A stretch of DNA of 64,000 nt from Acidobacteriaceae bacterium. GTDB taxonomy: Bacteria > Acidobacteriota > Terriglobia > Terriglobales > Acidobacteriaceae. A program made the translations under genes and the position numbers. The notes beneath the pieces were generated by a model that saw only the letters and a list, made by a program, of their open reading frames with translations, had not been told where the DNA came from and did no database searches. Positions 15,429 through 23,325 of this stretch are shown here, piece after piece. Location of the stretch: contig PLDC01000019.1 in NCBI GenBank assembly GCA_003134995.1, positions 769,855 to 833,854 of the forward strand. The letters are read 5' to 3'. The stretch's first letter is position 1; each line of letters starts with the position of its first letter.

Positions 15429-16610
15429 ATGTCGAGATCGGTGCGGTTGGGAGCTTTCATCATAGCGACGCTGGCAATTCTAATAGCGGGCATCTTCGTC
15501 ATTGGCGGCAAGCAATATCTATTCACCTCTACCTATGAGTTGAAGGCGCAATTCAATGACGTCGTCGGTCTTGATGCTGGCGGAGACGTGCGCGTGGGTG
15601 GAGTTCACGTGGGAACCGTGCACTCCATCTTGCTGCCCAACAAACCGGGCGACAAGGTCACAATCGTGATGGATCTGGGCAAATCGACTCATCAGATCAT
15701 CAAGCAGGATTCCGTAGCCTCGATCGAAACTGAGGGATTGTTGGGCAACCAATATATGGCGATTTCTTTTGGATCGCCCAAGGCGGCCGACGTCCGGGAC
15801 GGCGACACAATCTCAAGCCAGCCTCCACTCGAAATGGCGGACCTGTTGAATAAGATGAGCGGAATTCTCGATACCAGCCAGCAAGCGATTCAGAATGCGA
15901 CTGAGGCAACGGCGAATCTAAATTCAATCAGCGCCAAGATCAACGCAGGCCAGGGAACCGCGGGAGCCTTGGTGAATGACAAGCAGCTCTACACCAACCT
16001 CGAACAGACGTCTTCTGCCATGCGCGACACCATGGTCCACGCGCAAGCTGGGGTTACCGACTTCGAGGAAAATATGGAAGCTATGAAGCATAACTTTCTG
16101 CTGCGCGGGTATTTCAAAAGCCGAGGCTATCAGGACTCGGCCGAGCTCGCCAAGAATGAAGTAGAACGGCTTCCGCAAAGTGAACCGACGAAGGAGTTTA
16201 GCTACTCGGCCAAACAGCTCTTCGATAAACAGGATTCCGCCAAGTTGAAGAACCAGAAATCTCTTAAGGCTGGCGGCGAGTTCTTGCGCGATAATCAGTT
16301 TGGGTTTGCAGTGGTGGTTGTATCCGCCGGCATGGCGGGCGATACTCAGAAGGATTTGGTGCTGACGGAAGCGCGAGCCATGGTGGTGCGCGAGTATCTG
16401 GTGGAAAATTACGGATTCGACGATAGTCAATTGAAGACATTTGGAGCCGGCAAACAGACTGACGCGGGTTCGGATGGCGCTTGGGGTACGGTGCGGATTC
16501 TCATCTACCCAACCGGAACGGAAATTCCGCCGACCAAGCAAACCCCGGCGGGAGTCTCAGCCGAAACTAGCTCGGAGCAGCGGACCCCCGCCTCAGCATC
16601 GGCTCAATGA
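15429..16610 (+). CDS. mlaD: MCE-domain (MlaD-like) protein with OmpA-like C-terminus
   Basis: A 393-residue protein with an N-terminal membrane anchor (about 8-27) and an MCE/MlaD domain (about 35-115: LKAQFNDVVGLDAGGDVRVGGVHVG, quoted only in part, and GLLGNQYMAIS). A helical region (135-230) is followed by a C-terminal segment (about 285-365) reading LRDNQFGFAVVVV, LTEARAMVVREYLVENYGFD and LKTFGAGKQ, which looks like an OmpA-type peptidoglycan-binding fold. MCE proteins bind lipids for MlaEF. The extra domain could tether the complex to the cell wall. TAGGAGAACACA supplies the ribosome site, ten bases after the ATPase stop. Confidence 0.88.
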   Translation: MSRSVRLGAFIIATLAILIAGIFVIGGKQYLFTSTYELKAQFNDVVGLDAGGDVRVGGVHVGTVHSILLPNKPGDKVTIVMDLGKSTHQIIKQDSVASIETEGLLGNQYMAISFGSPKAADVRDGDTISSQPPLEMADLLNKMSGILDTSQQAIQNATEATANLNSISAKINAGQGTAGALVNDKQLYTNLEQTSSAMRDTMVHAQAGVTDFEENMEAMKHNFLLRGYFKSRGYQDSAELAKNEVERLPQSEPTKEFSYSAKQLFDKQDSAKLKNQKSLKAGGEFLRDNQFGFAVVVVSAGMAGDTQKDLVLTEARAMVVREYLVENYGFDDSQLKTFGAGKQTDAGSDGAWGTVRILIYPTGTEIPPTKQTPAGVSAETSSEQRTPASASAQ

Positions 16611-16632
16611 TCGAATATCTATAAGCAATAAC

Positions 16633-17343
16633 GTGATTAATAATAATCTTAATTGGCTAACGGCTCTCAACCGCGAGGTCATTGCCTGCACGCGTTGCCC
16701 ACGGCTGGTCGCCTATCGCGAACTGATCGCCCGCGAGAAGCGTCGCGCGTACCGCGACTGTGAATACTGGGGCAAGCCTGTGCCCGGGTTCGGCGATCCC
16801 GCGGCGCGCGTCCTCATTATGGGTCTGGCTCCTGGCGCCCACGGCTCCAACCGCACTGGACGCCCGTTTACAGGCGATGCCTCCGGCAAGTTCATGTTCC
16901 CTGTGCTGTATGAAACGGGATTCGCCAGCCAGCCCAATGCCACCGACCGCAACGATGGTCTCACTCTGAAAGATTTGTACATCACAGCCGCCGTGCGCTG
17001 CGCCCCGCCTGACAACAAGCCGCTTCCCCAGGAACTGTTGAACTGCTCGCAATTTCTTGATCGCGAACTCGCAGGATTAGAGAAAGTAAAGGTTGTGGTC
17101 GCGCTAGGTAAGATTGGCTTCGACGCTTATCTGAACTACGTGAAACGGCGCGGGCTGTTCGCCAGCGAGCGTTCGATCTTTAGGAATTATCCTTTTAAAC
17201 ACGGCGCTAGTTACCGGTTACCCGATGGTAAGGTGTTACTGGCTTCTTACCATCCATCGAACCAGAACACGCAGACTGGAAAGCTCACGCGCGAAATGTT
17301 TGTGAAGATATTTAAAGAGGCGGCAAGACTTGCCGATGAGTAA
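16633..17343 (+). CDS. udgB: Type 5-like (UdgB) uracil-DNA glycosylase
   Basis: A 236-residue protein with the family 4/5 Fe-S uracil-DNA glycosylase pattern: ACTRCPRLVAYRE supplies two cluster cysteines, VRCAPPDNKP and LNCSQFLDREL the others. Motif A is GLAPGAHGSNRTGRPFTGD, where UdgB has Ala-Pro-Gly in place of the family 4 Glu/Gln residue, and motif B is SYHPSNQNTQTGK. It removes uracil and related lesions from DNA. The start is a GTG with little Shine-Dalgarno support, placed just after the mlaD stop; the frame stays open upstream within mlaD. Confidence 0.88.
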   Translation: MINNNLNWLTALNREVIACTRCPRLVAYRELIAREKRRAYRDCEYWGKPVPGFGDPAARVLIMGLAPGAHGSNRTGRPFTGDASGKFMFPVLYETGFASQPNATDRNDGLTLKDLYITAAVRCAPPDNKPLPQELLNCSQFLDRELAGLEKVKVVVALGKIGFDAYLNYVKRRGLFASERSIFRNYPFKHGASYRLPDGKVLLASYHPSNQNTQTGKLTREMFVKIFKEAARLADE

Positions 17344-17469
17344 CGTGAGGCGCCGCCAGGGCTGGGTCGTTGTACCTCACCCCATCGCAACGGGGTCATG
17401 ATCGAGAAACTCGGGTCACGATCTGGGGCGGCGCCGTTCGGTTGAGATGGGCTGACAAAGTCGAGAAAT

Positions 17470-17499
17470 GTTCCAACCGGAACATACTGGAGGTATGTT
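17470..17499 (+). promoter_or_regulatory. Two overlapping, mutually exclusive small hairpins upstream of brnA
   Basis: GTTCC-AACC-GGAAC (17470-17483) overlaps AACATAC-TGGAG-GTATGTT (17481-17499) by three bases, so only one can fold at a time in RNA. As DNA, the second is a 7-bp-arm palindrome 64 bp before the antitoxin-like gene and could be its operator. Confidence 0.3.
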
Positions 17500-17562
17500 G
17501 CAGCCGGAGCATTTTGTACAGGCAATCGCGTAAGGATCGAGATGTATGTATAATTCTTGTAA

Positions 17563-17874
17563 ATGAAACCATCCAAAGCGGTTAAGAAGGCCAGACGGGC
17601 GAGGGCCCAAGAGAGCCCTAAAACCAAGAAGAACTCCAAAACGATCGGTTTGCAGGCGGTAGCGGAGGATGCCAAGGCGAAGCGGCGCTATGCTTTGCTT
17701 CGGAATGTGGGGGTCTTATACCGACCGATCAAGAAACCAGTCACTCTACGGCTGGACGCCGACGTGATTGCCTGGTTTAAGACATCTGGTCGCGGCTACC
17801 AGACGCGCATCAATCGTGCGCTGCGGAAGATGATGGAAGGAGAGATGAAGGAAGAGAAGAAACCGGGGGAGTAA
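17563..17874 (+). CDS. brnA: BrnA-family antitoxin-like protein (orphan)
   Basis: A 103-residue protein with a basic N-terminus and the C-terminal BrnA signature KKPVTLRLDADVIAWFK followed by GRGYQTRINRALRKMM, a ribbon-helix-helix DNA-binding fold. BrnA normally neutralises the BrnT toxin, encoded just upstream in the same operon. Here the 219 bp upstream contain no BrnT-like frame on either strand. It may be a solitary regulator, or the toxin gene has been lost. Inverted repeats upstream could be its own operator. No clear Shine-Dalgarno precedes the ATG. Confidence 0.8.
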   Translation: MKPSKAVKKARRARAQESPKTKKNSKTIGLQAVAEDAKAKRRYALLRNVGVLYRPIKKPVTLRLDADVIAWFKTSGRGYQTRINRALRKMMEGEMKEEKKPGE

Positions 17875-17900
17875 ACCTGGAAGCTTGATTGCGGCTAAAC

Positions 17901-17936
17901 GGCGCGGGCGAGTCGCCGCGCCCGAAACTCGCCCGC
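17901..17936. terminator. GC-rich hairpin between convergent brnA and murB
   Basis: Two alternative stems exist: GGCGCGG (17901-17907) with CCGCGCC (17916-17922), or GCGGGCGAG (17904-17912) with CTCGCCCGC (17928-17936). The location between converging genes fits a bidirectional terminator, but there is no T-run. Confidence 0.45.
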
Positions 17937-18012
17937 GGAAATTAGTTGCGAGGAGAGCGGCATGCTCCGGTCGGAATGACAGGCCGTTATTACGGCAACA
18001 GTGCAGGCTACT

Positions 18013-19068
18013 CTAGAAGCCCACCATGACCGGTTCCGGCTCCAAGTGGACGCCCCAGATTTCTTCCACGCGATGCTGGATCTCTTGTTTTAAGGCGAGG
18101 ACATCGGCGGCGGCGGCCCCACCGCGATTGACGATTGCGAGCGCGTGCCTTGTGGAAATGCCAACGCGGCCAAAGCCGAATCCTTTGGCGAATCCGGAGC
18201 GCTCGACCAGCCACGCCGCAGAAACTTTCTTGCGGGTCTCGAGTGCGGGATAGCTGGGCACGGTTAGTCCTCGTGTGGCGGCGCGCTGCTTCAAGTCTTC
18301 GTGCTGTTCTGCCGAAAGCACAGGGTTCTTGAAGAAAGAGCCTGCGCTCTTGCTATCCGGATCACCCGAGGTGATGAGCATGCCTTTTAGGGCGCGAATG
18401 TGGCGCACGGCCTCACGGGTTTCAGCTAGATCGGGAGGAGTTTCGCGTCCCTCGAAATGCCTTTTTAGGTCTGCATAGGTGATGCGCGGGCTGCCTCCGG
18501 GCGTGAGCGCGTAGGTGACGCGGAGAACGACGAAGCGTCCGCGCTCGGTCGTGTTGAAGATGCTGGCGCGATAGCTGAACTCACAGGCTTCAGGGCAAAG
18601 TTCTCGCACCTGATTATCTCTGACGTCGAAGACCTGCACTGAGGCAATGGTCTCGGCGACTTCCTGACCGTAGGCGCCGACGTTCTGAACGGGCGTGCCG
18701 CCGACGCTGCCCGGAATGCCGCTCAGGCACTCGACCCCAGCACAGCGTGCGATGACCGTGTGAGAGACGAACTTATCCCAGGATTCGCCGGAGCCTGCGT
18801 CGAAAAGGATCTTGCCGTTTTCATCGTGCCCGCTCTGTTGGTCGATTCCTTGAATCGAGATTTTCAGCACCAGGCCCGGCCAACCGGCGTCGGCGACTAC
18901 CAGGTTGCTGCCTCCGCCCAAGACGAACAGAGGCAAATCGCGCGAGCGCGCGAATGCAATCGCCTCCTGCACTTCACTGGTGGTTCTGGCGTCGACGAAA
19001 TACTTCGCCGGACCTCCAATTTTGATGGTGGTGAGGGGCGCGAGCGGAATGTTTTCAAGCACGAGCAC
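18013..19068 (-). CDS. murB: UDP-N-acetylenolpyruvoylglucosamine reductase MurB
   Basis: A 351-residue protein of the E. coli-type (type I) MurB. The FAD-binding signature is LGGGSNLVVAD; SGIPGSVGGTPVQNVGAYGQE follows (quoted in part); the type I loop FSYRASIFN corresponds to YRDSIF of E. coli; and AGSFFKNPV contains the catalytic serine. The C-terminus carries GRVGISTRHALAIVNRG. It reduces UDP-GlcNAc-enolpyruvate to UDP-MurNAc with NADPH in peptidoglycan precursor synthesis. Unusually it is not within a mur/fts cluster here but stands alone upstream of a HAD/purine block. Confidence 0.95.
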   Translation of the reverse strand: MLVLENIPLAPLTTIKIGGPAKYFVDARTTSEVQEAIAFARSRDLPLFVLGGGSNLVVADAGWPGLVLKISIQGIDQQSGHDENGKILFDAGSGESWDKFVSHTVIARCAGVECLSGIPGSVGGTPVQNVGAYGQEVAETIASVQVFDVRDNQVRELCPEACEFSYRASIFNTTERGRFVVLRVTYALTPGGSPRITYADLKRHFEGRETPPDLAETREAVRHIRALKGMLITSGDPDSKSAGSFFKNPVLSAEQHEDLKQRAATRGLTVPSYPALETRKKVSAAWLVERSGFAKGFGFGRVGISTRHALAIVNRGGAAAADVLALKQEIQHRVEEIWGVHLEPEPVMVGF

Positions 19069-19204
19069 GAATCATTTTCAAATATACACACGGCTGGAGG
19101 TGGACGCAGCGGCGCGCGGGTTACGGGAGTACAGGAGACCAAGTTCTCCGGCGAATAGCACCGTCGCAGGGGCCCGTTGTCAAGTTTGGATTTCGATACA
19201 ACTT

Positions 19205-19900
19205 CTACTTTTGCAGAATAACGATGTCGGGTACTTCGGCGAGCGTTGTGATTTGCGCGTCAGGTGTTTCGGGAATTCGCTCGGGCGCCTGGTTGAAGCG
19301 ATTGCACCACAAGGTGTGAAAGCCGAACGCCTTGGCGGAGTACGCGTCCCAGCCATTGGAAGATACAAAGCAGACTGCGGGCGGGGCAACTCTGAGCCGC
19401 TTACAGGCCAGACCGTAGACCGAAGGGTGCGGCTTGTAGACCTTCACCTCCTCCACAGACAAAATCTCATCAAACAATTCGCCGATGCCTGCGCTGGCTG
19501 CTGCCGCAGCGAGCATTGCTGGCGTTCCATTGGAGAGGATCGCGAGCTTCATCCCGGCTGCTTTCAGTCGCTTCAATGTGTCGGGGACTTCCGGATAAGC
19601 GTCCAGTGTCAGGTACAGATTCATGAGGCGTGCGCGCAGAGGCGGGTCGTCGAGATGCAGCGTCGAGAGGGCGAAGTCGAGAGCATCGCCCGTGACCTGC
19701 CAGAAATCTGCGTGGTGACCGGAGAGGCCGCGCAGCCAGGTGTATTGCAGTTGCTTCGAGCGCCATAACTCGGCGAGTGGCTGCCACTTCTCTCCCAAAG
19801 AATTCTGAGCCGCGCGTGCAGCACTGTTGACGTCGAACAGCGTGCCGTAGGCGTCGAACACGCAGGCCTCAATGCCGCGAAGTTTTAATGTCATGATCAT
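19205..19900 (-). CDS. Type II haloacid dehalogenase-like hydrolase
   Basis: A 231-residue HAD-superfamily protein. Motif I is ACVFDAYGTLFDV, motif II LAILSNGTP, motif III lysine in KVYKPHPSVYGLA, and motif IV FVSSNGWDAYSAKAFG. SSNGWD and the order of motifs are those of L-2-haloacid dehalogenases. The true substrate could be another small 2-haloacid or a phosphate ester. The ATG at 19900 follows GGAAGAAGAA; a TTG at 19912 is also in frame. It lies ten to twenty bases after the purine permease stop, so it is probably the last gene of the guaD-permease operon. Confidence 0.85.
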   Translation of the reverse strand: MIMTLKLRGIEACVFDAYGTLFDVNSAARAAQNSLGEKWQPLAELWRSKQLQYTWLRGLSGHHADFWQVTGDALDFALSTLHLDDPPLRARLMNLYLTLDAYPEVPDTLKRLKAAGMKLAILSNGTPAMLAAAAASAGIGELFDEILSVEEVKVYKPHPSVYGLACKRLRVAPPAVCFVSSNGWDAYSAKAFGFHTLWCNRFNQAPERIPETPDAQITTLAEVPDIVILQK

Positions 19901-19921
19901 TTCTTCTTCCAATATGGGCGC

Positions 19922-21259
19922 CTAAGCCACGGCAAGATATACGTAGCGAAGAATGAACAGAACGGTGAGAATCCACACCAGGGTGTTGATCTCGCGAAAT
20001 CTTCCGGCCGCGAGCTTCACGACCGTGTAGGAAATCAGACCGAGGCTGAGTCCGGTGGCGATGCTGAATGTGAGTGGTGTGGCGAGAATGGTGATGAAGG
20101 CTGGGACGGCTTCCGTGAAGTCCCGCCACTGGATTTGCGCGATCGATTCCGACATCAGCACACCGACAAGAATCAGAGCTGGAGCTGTGGCATAACCGGG
20201 AATCGCCGTGGCCAGAGGTGAGCAAAACGCCGCCAGCACGAACAGCGCGGCGACCGCGATATTGCTTAGACCGGTACGCGCGCCCGCTGCGACTCCGGCG
20301 GCACTTTCAATGTAGCTGGTGACCGTGGATGTGCCCGTTAATGCGCCGAACACCGTGCCCACCGCGTCGGCCAGCAGCACGCGGCCTACGCGCGGAATCT
20401 TGCCGTCTTTGATGAAACCCCCTTGCTCGCAGACTCCCACGAGTGTGCCCACGTTGTCGAACAGATCCACAAAGAGGAAGGCAAATGCTATTTCCAACAG
20501 GCCGAGATGCGTGAGGCCGCGAAAATCCAGTTGCAGGAATGTGGACGACGGATGCGGCATGGAGAAAATTGCGGCCGGCCAGTTCGTGATGCCGCGAAGG
20601 ATTCCGAGAAGAGCGGTGCCGAAGATGCCGAGCAAGATTGCACCATGGAACTTTCGCGACATCAAGATCAACGTGAGAGCAAGGCCGAAACAGGCGGTCT
20701 GTACTTCTTTGTCGGAGAAACTGCCGAGGCCTACAAATGTGGCGGGGTTGGCCACGACCAGCTTGGCGTTGCGCAGACCGACGAACGCGATGAACATTCC
20801 GATGCCGGCTGCGGTGGAATGTTTCAGGCAATCGGGCATGCCGTTCACAATCTGCTCGCGAACCTTCGTCACCGTGAGAACTAAGAAGAGCATGCCCGAG
20901 CAGAAGACGACCGCGAGCGCCGTTCGCCACGGAACGTGCATCGCCATGCAAACCGAATATGTGAAGTAGGCGTTCAGTGACATTCCCGGCGCGAGAGCGA
21001 TGGGATAGTTGGCGTAGAGTCCCATCACGAGCGTGGCGACCGCGGCTGAAATGCAGGTCGCGAAGACGACGCCTTCGGGCGGCATTCCCGCCTGGGCGAG
21101 AATCTGCGGATTCACCACAACGATGTAGGCCATGGTGACGAATGTGGTGAGGCCGCCGAGCATCTCTTGTTTCACAGAGGTGTGGTTCTCGGCGAGCTTG
21201 AAGTAGCGGGCGATCAAATCGTTTCTCAGTAGACTATTTTGTTGGGCTTCGCTTCCCAT
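19922..21259 (-). CDS. NCS2/AzgA-type guanine/hypoxanthine permease
   Basis: A 445-residue membrane protein with about 12 to 14 helices. The AzgA-subfamily pieces are QEMLGGLTTFVTMAYIVVVNP (part), GLYANYPIALAPGMSLNAYF, KHSTAAGIGMFIAFVGL and the FVDLFDNVGTLVGV motif with a carboxylate for purine binding. It should import guanine, hypoxanthine or adenine by proton symport. The start at 21259 is the ATG nearest the family-like N-terminus and overlaps the guanine deaminase 3' end by 34 bp. The co-directional deaminase supports a purine substrate. Confidence 0.9.
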   Translation of the reverse strand: MGSEAQQNSLLRNDLIARYFKLAENHTSVKQEMLGGLTTFVTMAYIVVVNPQILAQAGMPPEGVVFATCISAAVATLVMGLYANYPIALAPGMSLNAYFTYSVCMAMHVPWRTALAVVFCSGMLFLVLTVTKVREQIVNGMPDCLKHSTAAGIGMFIAFVGLRNAKLVVANPATFVGLGSFSDKEVQTACFGLALTLILMSRKFHGAILLGIFGTALLGILRGITNWPAAIFSMPHPSSTFLQLDFRGLTHLGLLEIAFAFLFVDLFDNVGTLVGVCEQGGFIKDGKIPRVGRVLLADAVGTVFGALTGTSTVTSYIESAAGVAAGARTGLSNIAVAALFVLAAFCSPLATAIPGYATAPALILVGVLMSESIAQIQWRDFTEAVPAFITILATPLTFSIATGLSLGLISYTVVKLAAGRFREINTLVWILTVLFILRYVYLAVA

Positions 21260-21693
21260 GCTCGAAAGGCTGCCAGCGATTCCTCGCGCATCAGCTGAAC
21301 CATTGGGATCGTGCGGTCGGCGAGCGGCTGTGCGATCTCGCGGTAGATCATGGAATCGTCGAAGCCGATGCGGGATGCGTCTGCCGCGGCGCCTGCAAAA
21401 TAAATGCGAGCGAGCCGAGCCCAATAGATTGCGCCCAGACACATGGGGCACGGTTCGCAGGAAGTGTAAATTTCGCAGCCCTGCAGGTCGAAGGCGCCGA
21501 GTTGGTCGCAGGCTGCGCGAATGGCTAATATTTCGGCGTGCGCCGTCGGATCGTTTGTTGCGGTAACCTGGTTCGCGGCTTCGGCAATCGCGTTGCCGTC
21601 TTTCACAATCACCGCGCCGAATGGGCCGCCGCGTCCGGAGTGGACATTTTCAATCGAGAGCTGAATGGCGCGCGCCATGAAAGGATTGTCCAT
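21226..21693 (-). CDS. guaD: Guanine deaminase (CDA superfamily)
   Basis: A 155-residue protein closely following Bacillus GuaD over its full length: GGPFGAVIVKDG, the zinc/proton-shuttle motif TAHAEILAIR (His52, Glu54), TSCEPCPMCLGAIYWAR (Cys82, Cys85), and GFDDSMIYREI near the C-terminus. It deaminates guanine to xanthine, which the xanthine dehydrogenase encoded across the divergent promoter would oxidise. It is first in the minus-strand operon with the permease and HAD genes. Confidence 0.95.
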   Translation of the reverse strand: MDNPFMARAIQLSIENVHSGRGGPFGAVIVKDGNAIAEAANQVTATNDPTAHAEILAIRAACDQLGAFDLQGCEIYTSCEPCPMCLGAIYWARLARIYFAGAAADASRIGFDDSMIYREIAQPLADRTIPMVQLMREESLAAFRAWEAKPNKIVY

Positions 21694-21885
21694 GTGATTG
21701 CCTTGTTATCGCCTGATCGGCGACATTTTGCCCAGGCCTGCAATCCGCGAACCCGCGAGCACGTTCTTCGTCGACATGGACCGTTGCGCAGCCGCTTCGC
21801 TGAAAAGGGAGTATAAGCTGGGAGCCGGGAGTTCGTAAAATATTCTTTTGAGCTTAGCGCATTGAATTTTCGGCGGAGGTTACGT

Positions 21886-23256
21886 TTGCAGTTGCAAGCT
21901 TTTTTATCGCGTCGGTTGGTGACTCCGGAAGGAGTTCGCCCGGCGGCGATTCTTGTAGAAGGAGAGAAGATTCAGGCTGTTGTTTCTCCGGATCAAATTC
22001 CGAAAACTTTCGAGACGTTCGATTTTGGCGATGCGGCGATTCTCCCCGGGCTGGTGGATTCGCATGTGCATATCAACGATCCCGGACGCGCGGAATGGGA
22101 GGGTTTCGATACAGCGACACGCGCCGCCGCGGCCGGGGGCTACACGCTCCTGGTGGATATGCCTCTGAACTGCCTGCCGGCGACGACCACGGTTGCCGCT
22201 CTCGATGCGAAGCGTGCAGTTGCCCAGGGGCGATGCCGCGTAGACTGGGCCGCGTGGGGTGGGGTCGTGCAAGACAATCAGGGCGAGATCGAAGCACTTG
22301 CTGCCGCGGGCGTGCCGGGGTTCAAATGCTTTCTGATTCATCCCGGCATTGATGGCTTTACGATGGTGACAGAGCAGCAACTTCGAGCGGCGTTGCCTGG
22401 TGTCGCGCGAACTGGCCTACCGTTGCTGGTGCACGCAGAACTGCCCGGACCGATCGACGCTGCCACAGAAAAGTTGAATGATGCCGATTGGCGACGCTAT
22501 TCGACCTATCTGCAATCGCGTCCGGAGGAAGCAGAACTGGCGGCGATTCGACTGCTCTTATCCTTGTGCCGCGAGTACAAATTTCGATTGCACATAGTTC
22601 ATCTCTCGGCGAGCGCAGGGCTGCAGGAGTTGAAAACCGCACGATCCCAAGGGCTTGCAGTAAGCGTAGAGATTTGTCCGCACTATCTGCATCTCACCTC
22701 CGAGACAGTTAAAGATGGAGCGACAGTGTGCAAGTGCGCGCCGCCAATCCGCAGCCGCGACAATTGCGAACGGCTGTGGCAAGGGCTGCGGGATGGAGTA
22801 ATCGATATGGTGGTCACCGATCATTCTCCCTGCCCGCCGGGAATGAAGAAGCTCGACGAAGGCAACTTCAGAACCGCCTGGGGCGGTCTATCGAGTCTTT
22901 CGGTTGCACTGTCACTGATGTGGACAGAGGCCAGCAATCGAGGATTCACGCTGCTCGACATTGCGCGCTGGATGGCCGCAGCGCCCGCGCGGCTAGCAGG
23001 TTGCGAGACGCAGAAAGGACGCATCGCACCGGGGTTCGACGCCGACTTCGTGGTGTTCGATCCCGAGGGCGACTTCGTGGTGACTGAAGAACGATTGCAC
23101 TATCGTCATCCTATTTCTCCATATATGGGAGAGACGCTTCGTGGAGTCGTGAAGGCCACTTATCTGAGAGGAAAGCCTGTGTTCCTGGAAGGCGAGTTTC
23201 CGGGAAAGCCTGCTGGGCGGGAGTTTCGGGCCATGCATGCGATAAGCGCAAAGTAG
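21886..23256 (+). CDS. allB: Allantoinase
   Basis: A 456-residue cyclic amidohydrolase. Metal ligands appear in GLVDSHVHINDPGR; the carbamylated-lysine region is GFKCFLIHPGIDGF; later ligands are in LLVHAELPGP and LHIVHLSAS; and the aspartate is in VVTDHSPCPP. Together with DMPLNCLPATTT these identify AllB rather than dihydroorotase or dihydropyrimidinase. It opens the allantoin ring to allantoate. A TTG at 21886 is preferred because GGAGG ends six bases before it; another TTG at 21862 is in frame. It is the first gene of the plus-strand urate-degradation block. Confidence 0.93.
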   Translation: MQLQAFLSRRLVTPEGVRPAAILVEGEKIQAVVSPDQIPKTFETFDFGDAAILPGLVDSHVHINDPGRAEWEGFDTATRAAAAGGYTLLVDMPLNCLPATTTVAALDAKRAVAQGRCRVDWAAWGGVVQDNQGEIEALAAAGVPGFKCFLIHPGIDGFTMVTEQQLRAALPGVARTGLPLLVHAELPGPIDAATEKLNDADWRRYSTYLQSRPEEAELAAIRLLLSLCREYKFRLHIVHLSASAGLQELKTARSQGLAVSVEICPHYLHLTSETVKDGATVCKCAPPIRSRDNCERLWQGLRDGVIDMVVTDHSPCPPGMKKLDEGNFRTAWGGLSSLSVALSLMWTEASNRGFTLLDIARWMAAAPARLAGCETQKGRIAPGFDADFVVFDPEGDFVVTEERLHYRHPISPYMGETLRGVVKATYLRGKPVFLEGEFPGKPAGREFRAMHAISAK

Positions 23257-23325
23257 TCGAGCTTGTCGTATACACTATCGCATCGTCGCGCTTCGACGGA
23301 TCACGCCTCGAAACGAAGTTGAATC

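Noticed and set aside
17247..17675. Minus-strand frame suggesting a partner for brnA
   Set aside because: The translation has no BrnT features and runs through the udgB and brnA genes.
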